The position numbers were made by a program, and so were the translations under genes. This document shows positions 57,348 to 64,000 of a stretch of DNA of 64,000 nucleotides, in pieces. The notes beneath the pieces were generated by a model. That model was not told the origin of the DNA, searched no databases, and saw nothing but the letters and a program-made list of their open reading frames with translations. The stretch covers positions 434,001-498,000 of the forward strand of contig NZ_RBWU01000008.1 in the NCBI RefSeq assembly GCF_003634705.1, read 5' to 3'. Each line of letters starts with the position of its first letter. Positions within the stretch are counted from its first letter, which is position 1. Source of the stretch: Actinomadura pelletieri DSM 43383. Lineage in GTDB: Bacteria > Actinomycetota > Actinomycetes > Streptosporangiales > Streptosporangiaceae.

Positions 57348-58574
57348 ATGGATGAACCCCTTGCTGTAAGGCCGTTTCCCCCCAAAAGACCCCCGACTTT
57401 GGAGCCGCCTCCCTATCGGTGGGTGCTGGCGCTGTTCGCGGTCACCCTGGGAATGTGGATCGGGCTTCTCGCGTCCGCGCAGGTCCTGTTGCCCAGCCAG
57501 ATCGAGGCGATCGCCCCGGGGCGGAAGGTCTGGGCGATGGGTGTGGTGACCACGGTCGGCGCCGTGGCGGCGGCGCTGAGCGGGCCCCTCGTCGGCGGTC
57601 TCTCCGACCGGACCACCTGGCGGTTCGGAAGACGTCGGTCATGGGTGATCGGCGGTTCCGCGGCATGTGCCGTCGCTCTTCTTCTCCTTTCCCGGCAGAC
57701 GTCGATCATCGGCGTCGGCCTGTGCTGGGTGCTCGTCCACGGTGGGGTGGGCGGTATCTCGGCGGCACTGTTCGCCGTGGTCTCGGACCGGGTCCCGGTC
57801 GACCGGCGCGGGACGGTGTTCGCCGTCGTCGGGTTCGCGCAGCCGGTCGGGCTCGTCGTCGGGACCTTGCTGGTGTCCGGTGTGTCGGTCCGGGTCGGCT
57901 ATCTGCTGGTCTGCGCCTTGGTCGCGGTACTCGCGGTGCCGTACGCCCTGATCGGACGGGACGTCCCGGGGCCGGTCAGGACGTCGCGGACGAGGGCACC
58001 ACGGCTGGCGTCCCTCGGCCCCGACTTCGGCTGGGCCTGCGCGGGCCGGTTCGCGGCGCAGTTCGCCACGTCGCTGGCCACGGTGTATCTGCTGTATTTC
58101 CTCCGTGACGAGATCAAGGTGGGCGATCCGGCACAGGGGGTGGCGGTGCTCAGTCTGATGTTCACCGCCGGAATCGTCGTGGTCGGCCTTCTGGTCGGAC
58201 GGGCGTCCGACCGGGTCGGCCGGCGCAAGGTGTTCGTGATCTTCGCCGGGTTACTCATGGCCGCGGGCCTGACGGCGATGGCGCTGGTGTCGACCTGGAC
58301 GGTGGCCGTCGTCGCGGCCGCCGCGCTCGGCGGCGGATACGGGGCCTACCTCGCCGTCGACCAGGCGCTCGCCACGCAACTCCTGCGCAGCGACGACGAC
58401 CGGGGCAGGAACCTCGGACTGATGAACATGGCGGGGAGCAGTGCGGTCGCGATCGCGCCGGTCGTCGCCGCGGGCAGCGTCGACATCGGCGGTTACGCCG
58501 CGCTGTTCCTCTTGGCGGCCGTCGTGGCCGTCCTGGGCGGCCTGTTGGTACAGCCGATCAGATCGGTTCCATGA
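57348..58574 (+). CDS. Major facilitator superfamily transporter
   Basis: The 408-residue protein has twelve predicted membrane helices after a Pro-rich start. Between helices 2 and 3 lies GGLSDRTTWRFGRRRSWVIGG, the MFS loop motif in the form seen in GPH/SLC45-like sugar transporters. The corresponding motif in the second half is VGRASDRVGRRKVF. A charged FLRDEIKVGDPAQG loop precedes helix 8. It could be a sugar or drug transporter; substrate is unknown. It is followed by the AfsR/SARP regulator 50 bases later, probably in one transcription unit. Confidence 0.86.
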   Translation: MDEPLAVRPFPPKRPPTLEPPPYRWVLALFAVTLGMWIGLLASAQVLLPSQIEAIAPGRKVWAMGVVTTVGAVAAALSGPLVGGLSDRTTWRFGRRRSWVIGGSAACAVALLLLSRQTSIIGVGLCWVLVHGGVGGISAALFAVVSDRVPVDRRGTVFAVVGFAQPVGLVVGTLLVSGVSVRVGYLLVCALVAVLAVPYALIGRDVPGPVRTSRTRAPRLASLGPDFGWACAGRFAAQFATSLATVYLLYFLRDEIKVGDPAQGVAVLSLMFTAGIVVVGLLVGRASDRVGRRKVFVIFAGLLMAAGLTAMALVSTWTVAVVAAAALGGGYGAYLAVDQALATQLLRSDDDRGRNLGLMNMAGSSAVAIAPVVAAGSVDIGGYAALFLLAAVVAVLGGLLVQPIRSVP

Positions 58575-58625
58575 AGGGCTTGTAATGAGGGACGTCTGAG
58601 CGTGTTCGACGGGGGTGTGGAAGAC

Positions 58626-61600
58626 ATGACAACGGAAGGTGTGTTCTTCCGGGTCCTCGGGCCGCTGGGGGTCAGCGTCGGTGGGGTCGCCGTCGCGCCG
58701 CCGCGTTCGCCCGTTCTGCAGGGGTTGCTCGGGGTGCTGCTTCTGGCCCGGGGCGAGCCGTTGACGACCGGCCGGCTCGCCGAGCTGGTCTGGACGGACC
58801 GCGCGGGCGAGACGAGCCGCGAGTCCGTCCATGTCGGTGTGTCACGGCTGCGCAAGTGGCTGACCAGGCTCGACTCGGGCCGGACCTGCCGGATCGAGAT
58901 CCGCTACCAGGACGGCTACCTCCTGCACTGCGCGGCGGACAGGTCCGACATCGGCCGGTTCCTTTCGCTCGCCGAGGAGGCCCGCGGCCTGACCGAGCCG
59001 GACCGCCGGTACCGGGCGCTGTCGTCGGCGTTCAAGGAGCGTCGGGGGCCGATCCTGGCGGGTCTGTCGCGGATCGACCGGGAGGACGCGCTCGTCCGCG
59101 GCATCGAGGAGGAGATCCGGCAGACCGCCATGGACTTCGCCACCGCGGCCATGGAGGCGGGCACCCCGGAGGGCGCGGTCCCCGCGGTGGGGGCGCTGAG
59201 CGCGGAACTCCCGTTCGACGAGCCGCTGCACGCCGTGCTCATCGACCTGCTGACGGCGAGTGGACGTCCGGCGGAGGCCCTGCAGACCTACCGCAGGCTC
59301 AGCGAACATCTGTCCGCCGAACTCGGCGTCGAACCGAGCGAGGACGTCCAGCGCGCGCACCTGCGGGTCCTGTCCGCCAACCGCACGGTCGAGGAGGCGG
59401 AAGCCGATCCCGGGCCCCCGGTTCCGGTGCCGCCACCCGCCCAACTTCCACCCGACATTCCCGACTTCACCGGCCGGAGCACCGAGGTGGTGGAGCTGGC
59501 CGAGATCCTCATCGGAGGCGGCGGCACACCCCCGCACCGGACCGTCGCCGTCGCCACCGTCGCGGGCATGGGCGGGGTCGGCAAGACCACGATGGCCGTG
59601 CACGTCGCCCACCAGGTCGCGAACTTCTTCCCCGACGGTCAGCTGTACGCGAACCTGCACGGCGACTCGGCGACCCCCGCCGACCCGGAGGAGCTGCTCG
59701 GCCGGTTCCTGCGCACGCTCGGCATGTCCGGTGTGGGCATTCCGGCGTCCCTGGACGAACGGGTCGCGCTATACCGCAGCCGACTCGCCGGGAACAAGGT
59801 CCTCGTCGTCCTCGACAACGCCGCCGACGAACGTCAGGTGCGCCCGCTGCTGCCCGGCACCGCGGACGCGGCCGTGCTCATCACCAGCCGCAACGCCCTC
59901 ATCGGGCTGGAGGGGGCCAAACCGCTCACCCTCGATGTGCTGCCGTCCGCGCAGGCCGTCCAGCTGATCACCAACATCATCGGCGAGCAGCGCGTCGCGG
60001 CCGAACCGGAGGCCGCGGTGGAGATCGCCCGGCTGTGCGGTCAGGTGCCGCTGGCGGTGCGCATCGCGGCGGCCCGGCTGCTCGGCCGCGGCCACTGGAC
60101 GCTGTCGCGCTTCGCGGAGATCCTGCGGGAGGAGCGCGGCCGCCTCGACGAGCTGGTCGCCGGTGACCTGGAGGTGCGGGCCGGGTTCGAGATGAGCTAC
60201 CGGCTGCTGCCCGTGGAGACCCGGCGCGCGTTCCGGCTGATGGGGCTGCTCGACGCCCCCGACTTCGCGTGCTGGACGGTCGCCGCGCTGCTCGACGGTC
60301 CCATGCACGAGGCGCAGGCGCATCTGGAGACGCTGATCGACGCGCACCTGGTGGGCGTCACCGGTACGGACGCGACCGGGCAGCTCAGGTACCGGTTGCA
60401 CGATCTGCTCCGCCTGTACGCGCGTGAACTCGCCGAACGCGACGACCCCGCGCCGCAGCGCGCGGCGGCGCTGCGGCGGGCCCTCGGCGGCTGGCTGGCC
60501 CTCGCCGAGGAGGCCGCCGAGCACGTCCCCGGGCCCTGCTACGCCGCGATCCACGGCCCCGCGCCGCGTTGGTCCCCGCCGGGCGCCGTCACGTCACGGC
60601 TGCTCGCGGACCCGATGAAGTGGTTCGACGCCGAACGGGCCGCGCTGGTCGCCGAAATCGGTCAGGCATGCGAGCTGCGGCTGACGGAGTACGCGTGGGA
60701 CCTGGCGACGTCCATGGAGAAGTACTGCGATGTCCGCGGCCTGTACGACGACTGGCGCCATATCCACAAGGCGGCGCTGAAACTGTGCCGGGAGACGAAC
60801 AACAAGCGCGGCGCGGCCGTGGTTCTGCGCGGGCTGCTCGAGGTCACCACCTGGTCGTCCAACACCGGGTCCGCCCCGGCGATGGGCCGTATGCGCAGGC
60901 TCGCCGTCCTGCTCCTCGACCTGTTCACCGAGCAGAACGATCCGGTCGGGATCGCCGACGCGATGGTGGCGATGGTGTGGGCGCAGGTCGCCGCGGGCGA
61001 GCAGGCCGACGCGCTGGCCATGGCGGAGCGCTCCCTGCGCGTCGCGCGCGAGGCGGACTACCCCGGGGGACAGGTACGGGCCCTGCACGTCATGGCCGTC
61101 GCCTACGGCGAGGGCAACCCGCACGACGCCCTGAAATGCCTGGAGCAGGCGCGGGGGATCGTGGCTGATCTCGGCAACCCGCGGCAGACCGCGACGGTCG
61201 TGCAGTTCCTCGGCGCGGCCCGCGCCCTGTGCGGTGACCTCGTCGGCGGCAAGGAGCTGCTGGACGAGTCGATCATGATGGCGCGCAACCTCGGCGACCG
61301 CTACCTGGAGACGTTCTCCCTGCTCTACCTCGCCAGGCTGTTCATCGCGACCGGGGACGGCAGGGCCCGGTCGACCCTGGACCTGGCGCTCACCTACAGC
61401 CAGGCGGGCAACTTCCGCCACCATCTCGCCGACGCGTTGAGCGTGCTCGGCGAGCTGAACCTGGCGGAGGGCGACGTACCGGCGGCCGTCGAGTACCTCG
61501 AACGCGCGGTCAAGGTCTGGCGCACCCGCGGGTGGATCCCGTTCCTCGCCCGGACCCTGCGCACCCTCGGCGACGCGCAGGCCGCCGCGGGCGACCACGA

Positions 61601-61712
61601 GGCGGCCCGGACCAGCTGGACGGAGGCACGTGAACTGTTCGCCCGGATCGACGACGACGCGGGTCACTCCTCCGTCGAAGAACGGCTGACGTCCGGAGAC
61701 ATGATCGGCTAA
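58626..61712 (+). CDS. AfsR/SARP-family regulator with NB-ARC and TPR domains
   Basis: The 1028-residue protein has an OmpR-type winged helix (FFRVLGPLGVSVGGVAVAPP to SRESVHVGVSRLRKWL), a BTAD domain (about 100-260, ending ALQTYRRLSEHLSAELGVEPSE), an NB-ARC NTPase and TPR repeats from about residue 690 to the end. NB-ARC signs are VAGMGGVGKTTMAVH with Lys320, KVLVVLDNAADERQV, LITSRNALIGLEG and GQVPLAVRIAAARL. This is the AfsR layout. Such proteins bind direct repeats near -35 elements in an ATP-dependent way. GGAAG before the ATG at 58626 sets the start, although a GTG at 58602 is possible. Likely targets are local; the TCGAGTGAA repeats are a candidate site. Confidence 0.92.
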   Translation: MTTEGVFFRVLGPLGVSVGGVAVAPPRSPVLQGLLGVLLLARGEPLTTGRLAELVWTDRAGETSRESVHVGVSRLRKWLTRLDSGRTCRIEIRYQDGYLLHCAADRSDIGRFLSLAEEARGLTEPDRRYRALSSAFKERRGPILAGLSRIDREDALVRGIEEEIRQTAMDFATAAMEAGTPEGAVPAVGALSAELPFDEPLHAVLIDLLTASGRPAEALQTYRRLSEHLSAELGVEPSEDVQRAHLRVLSANRTVEEAEADPGPPVPVPPPAQLPPDIPDFTGRSTEVVELAEILIGGGGTPPHRTVAVATVAGMGGVGKTTMAVHVAHQVANFFPDGQLYANLHGDSATPADPEELLGRFLRTLGMSGVGIPASLDERVALYRSRLAGNKVLVVLDNAADERQVRPLLPGTADAAVLITSRNALIGLEGAKPLTLDVLPSAQAVQLITNIIGEQRVAAEPEAAVEIARLCGQVPLAVRIAAARLLGRGHWTLSRFAEILREERGRLDELVAGDLEVRAGFEMSYRLLPVETRRAFRLMGLLDAPDFACWTVAALLDGPMHEAQAHLETLIDAHLVGVTGTDATGQLRYRLHDLLRLYARELAERDDPAPQRAAALRRALGGWLALAEEAAEHVPGPCYAAIHGPAPRWSPPGAVTSRLLADPMKWFDAERAALVAEIGQACELRLTEYAWDLATSMEKYCDVRGLYDDWRHIHKAALKLCRETNNKRGAAVVLRGLLEVTTWSSNTGSAPAMGRMRRLAVLLLDLFTEQNDPVGIADAMVAMVWAQVAAGEQADALAMAERSLRVAREADYPGGQVRALHVMAVAYGEGNPHDALKCLEQARGIVADLGNPRQTATVVQFLGAARALCGDLVGGKELLDESIMMARNLGDRYLETFSLLYLARLFIATGDGRARSTLDLALTYSQAGNFRHHLADALSVLGELNLAEGDVPAAVEYLERAVKVWRTRGWIPFLARTLRTLGDAQAAAGDHEAARTSWTEARELFARIDDDAGHSSVEERLTSGDMIG

Positions 61713-61955
61713 CAGGAAGCCTTCTTTCCGGTTAGCGATCGGTAAGGCACCCCCGGCTAGCTTCGTTCCTGTACCGGGGGCATGACCCGAATTCTCGGTA
61801 TGGCGAACGGTGGGCCACTTCCCGTGGGGCCCGACTGACGCGGGGGCGCAGTTGGCCGCAGGCCCCGTCGCCGGCGGGCGGCAGCGATGGCGGGCCGGGA
61901 TCCTCCCTCCCGGTCCCGGTCCGCCATGCCGCCGCCGTCGAACACCGGCGGTCGG
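61713..61955. terminator. Convergent gap with two hairpins
   Basis: CCCCCGG (61750-61756) and CCGGGGG (61774-61780) form a 7-base stem with a 17-base loop. CCGGGA (61895-61900) and TCCCGG (61908-61913) form a 6-base stem with a 7-base loop. They lie between the stop of the AfsR/SARP gene and the stop of the convergent amidase gene and probably end the two transcripts. No gene is seen. Confidence 0.4.
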
Positions 61956-63356
61956 TCAGAGCCGCGGTCGCGGCAGCGGAGGCAGAACTGCCTCGATCGC
62001 CTCACCGATGGCCAGCAGCCGCGCATCGGACGAGTCCGGACCCACGATCTCCAGCCCGATCGGCAGCCCGTCGCGCGACAGCCCCGACGGGATCGACAGG
62101 CACGGCAGTCCCGCGCTGCTCGCCGCGTTCGTGTTCCGGATGTAGGTGAGGAAGGTGTCCACCGGCCTGCCGTTGAGTTCGACCGTCCTGTCCTCCCCGA
62201 CGGGACGGTGCGGGCGCGCGGGCAGCGGAGTCGTCGGCACCACCAGGGCGCTCACTTCGTGCTCGGCGAAGTAGCGGGCATAGGCCGCGCGAAGTGCCGG
62301 ACGGTGCACGGTGAGGGCCTCCCGGTACTCGGCGGCCGACACCCAGTCCTTGTCCAGGATCGATTCGAGTGTCTCCTTGACCCGGGGGATGGCGACCTGG
62401 TCGACCAACTCCCGCAACGTCAACGGCACGCCGTGCTGATACAGGTAGGCCGACAACTCACGTCCCACCTCGTACAGCACCACCGGAAGGTCGACCAGTT
62501 CGTTCAGTTGCTCCAGGTCAGGAAGGTCCTGCTCCACCAGCACCGCACCCCGTGCGGCGAGCACCGACAGGGCGTTCTCGGTGGCCGCAGCGACATCGGC
62601 GTCCAGATCCTCGTAGAAGAACCCGCGCGGCACCCCGAGCCGCAGACCGTCCAGCCCAACGGTCACCTCGGGATCAGCGGTATCGGGTGCGCAGACGGCG
62701 TCGATGAGCCGGACGTCCGCCACCGATCGAGCGAGCGGGCCGAGGGTGTCGCGAGTAGAGGAGATCGGGATGACGCCGCGCCCGTCATAGCGTCCATGGG
62801 TGGGACGGAAGCCGACACAACCGCACAGAGCGGCGGGGATGCGGCAGGACCCGCCGGTGTCGGCGCCGATGGCGGCGGGAACGAGCCCGGCGGCGACGGC
62901 GGCCGCGGTGCCGCCGCTGCTACCACCGGGAATGTGGTCGTCACCGTAGGGGTTGCGAACGATCCCGTAGGCGGGATTGTTGCCGGTCATCCCGAAGGAC
63001 AGCTCACCGAGTGCCTGCTTGCCCATGAGCGTGCCGCCCGCGTCCCGCAACGCCCGGGTGATGGGCGCGTCGCGCCGGGGCCGCCAGGTGCGGAGGGCGG
63101 GGGTGGCGGCGGTGGTGGGCAGGTCGGCGGTGTTGACGATGTCCTTGAGCGCGAACGGCAACCCGTACAGGGGGCCGGGCCGGTCCGTCAGCTGTCGCCG
63201 GACGAGGTCGGGTTCGTGGGTGATGTAGGTGTTCAGATGGGCCAGCCGTTCGGTTCGCTCGATGAGCGCCTCGACGTACTCGGCGAGCTTCAGATCACCG
63301 TCGCGCAGCCGCCGGACGGCCTCGACCGCCGACAGCCAGTGCAGATCCTCCGTCAC
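61956..63356 (-). CDS. Amidase signature family hydrolase
   Basis: The 466-residue protein has the Ser-cisSer-Lys triad of the amidase signature family: Lys in LPFALKDIV, cis-Ser and nucleophile region in HIPGGSSGGTAAAVAAGLVPAAIGADTGGSCRIPAA, followed by GFRPTHGRYDGRGVIPIS and the C-terminal NAASSAGLPCLSIPSGLS. AAAGGA seven bases before GTG 63356 fixes the start. It resembles indoleacetamide hydrolases and aryl amidases rather than GatA, since no GatB or GatC is nearby. It lies just downstream of a TetR gene on the same strand, likely its regulator. Confidence 0.88.
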   Translation of the reverse strand: MTEDLHWLSAVEAVRRLRDGDLKLAEYVEALIERTERLAHLNTYITHEPDLVRRQLTDRPGPLYGLPFALKDIVNTADLPTTAATPALRTWRPRRDAPITRALRDAGGTLMGKQALGELSFGMTGNNPAYGIVRNPYGDDHIPGGSSGGTAAAVAAGLVPAAIGADTGGSCRIPAALCGCVGFRPTHGRYDGRGVIPISSTRDTLGPLARSVADVRLIDAVCAPDTADPEVTVGLDGLRLGVPRGFFYEDLDADVAAATENALSVLAARGAVLVEQDLPDLEQLNELVDLPVVLYEVGRELSAYLYQHGVPLTLRELVDQVAIPRVKETLESILDKDWVSAAEYREALTVHRPALRAAYARYFAEHEVSALVVPTTPLPARPHRPVGEDRTVELNGRPVDTFLTYIRNTNAASSAGLPCLSIPSGLSRDGLPIGLEIVGPDSSDARLLAIGEAIEAVLPPLPRPRL

Positions 63357-63412
63357 GATGCGTTCCTTTGCTGGGTCACCCGGGTGCCGGGTCATGGAGG
63401 GGAGCCGAAGGT

Positions 63413-64000
63413 CTAGCGGTCGACGGGCGCGGCGAGCGCGGCGGTGAACATGGCGGTGAGCCGGTCGGTGAGCTCCGCCGGGTCGGCGGCGCGCAGATCG
63501 TCAAGGCCGAGGACGCGGCGGACCGAGCCGACGCCCATGAGGATCGTGCCCGCCAGGAGCGCGCGGGCGCGGGCGTCCGGGCCGTCCAGTTGCGCGACCA
63601 GCGGCCCGATGAAGACGTCCTCCAGATGGTGGAGCAGGATCTCCGTGACCTCGGGTTGCCCGGCCGACCGGTCCAGCATCCGCGAGATGGGGGTGCCGCA
63701 CCGCTGGTCGGTCTGCCGGACGAAGTGCTCGGCGAGCCGGCGGGGCAGACCGTCCGGATCGCCGGCGACGACCTCGCGCAACGTCGACTCCCCGGCGAGG
63801 ACCTCGCCGAACAGCGCCGCCTTGGAACCGAAGTACCGGTTGACCAGCGCCATGTTCGCCTCGGCCCGCGCCGCGATCATGCGGACGGTGACGCCGTCAT
63901 AGCCGTGCTCGCCGAACAGGTCACGCGCCGCGGCCAAAATGCGCCGCCGGGTCGCCTCCCGGTCGCGCTTCGGCCTGATCCGCTCGGTCTCGTCCTTGAC
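63413..64000 (-). CDS. TetR-family regulator, 5' end outside the window
   Basis: The frame is open to the last base, and the visible part reads ...REATRRILAAARDLFGEHGYDGVTVRMIAARAEANMALVNRYFGSKAALFGEVL, the standard TetR helix-turn-helix. An effector domain of about 130 residues follows and the gene stops at 63413. The last bases of the window are codon GTC, so the true start lies beyond 64000. It precedes the amidase gene with a 56-base gap and probably controls it. Confidence 0.88.
   Translation of the reverse strand, partial: VKDETERIRPKRDREATRRRILAAARDLFGEHGYDGVTVRMIAARAEANMALVNRYFGSKAALFGEVLAGESTLREVVAGDPDGLPRRLAEHFVRQTDQRCGTPISRMLDRSAGQPEVTEILLHHLEDVFIGPLVAQLDGPDARARALLAGTILMGVGSVRRVLGLDDLRAADPAELTDRLTAMFTAALAAPVDR

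Noticed and set aside
61956..63356. GatA subunit of the amidotransferase
   Set aside because: No GatB or GatC nearby and the sequence looks like a stand-alone amidase beside its TetR regulator.

Overview
This is a very GC-rich window with actinomycete-style features: third-position G/C codons, many GTG starts, ATGA/GTGA stop-start overlaps, leaderless promoters, SARP/AfsR-type and LAL regulators, and Tat and Sec secreted enzymes. Gene content fits a Streptosporangiales-type actinomycete such as Actinomadura. That placement is inference; no rRNA or other marker gene is present. I saw no tRNA, rRNA, CRISPR array or insertion sequence.

Left part (1-10.7 kb): a truncated LAL-type regulator whose promoter overlaps a LexA-like box; an ABC-2 permease preceded by a collapsed ATPase pseudogene; a two-component system whose kinase carries a second, degenerate kinase module; a BTAD regulator; and a large membrane-anchored NACHT NTPase.

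Cell-envelope glycopolymer locus (10.9-30.0 kb). Five enzymes together account for UDP-GlcNAc to UDP-ManNAc(3NAc)A: a nucleotide-sugar dehydrogenase, a Gfo/Idh oxidoreductase, a DegT aminotransferase, a hexapeptide acetyltransferase and a GARPQ-type 2-epimerase. The same locus has an IspD-SDR fusion expected to make CDP-ribitol, a TagB/TagF-type polymerase, two TarS-like GT2 enzymes, three other glycosyltransferases, an O-acyltransferase and two small paralogous proteins of unknown role. The best reading is a wall teichoic/teichuronic-type polymer with ribitol phosphate and diacetamido-uronic acid.

Middle part (30.1-46 kb): small membrane proteins, RtcB RNA ligase, and next to it a gene that joins a periplasmic-binding-protein-like domain in frame to an archease domain. 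Then come an epoxide hydrolase, a glycolipid-binding-type protein, a VOC protein and a 3-oxoadipate module (CoA transferase A/B, double IclR regulator, maleylacetate reductase). The 3' end of the reductase gene is present three times in tandem. An NTF2-like protein, a secreted S1 protease, a Tat-exported amidohydrolase and a MarR regulator follow.

Right part (46-64 kb): a secreted beta-propeller protein, a 2206-residue secreted RHS/YD-repeat protein with an AT-richer C-terminal tip that looks like a polymorphic toxin, a WD40 protein immediately downstream that is a candidate immunity or partner protein, an MFS transporter, an AfsR/SARP regulator, an amidase and a truncated TetR regulator.

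Most unusual items: the binding-protein/archease fusion beside rtcB with an extra archease tail remnant; the triplicated reductase 3' end with overlapping GTGA starts; the RHS tip plus WD40 pair; the hybrid ribitol-P/diNAc-uronate locus; and the transmembrane NACHT protein.
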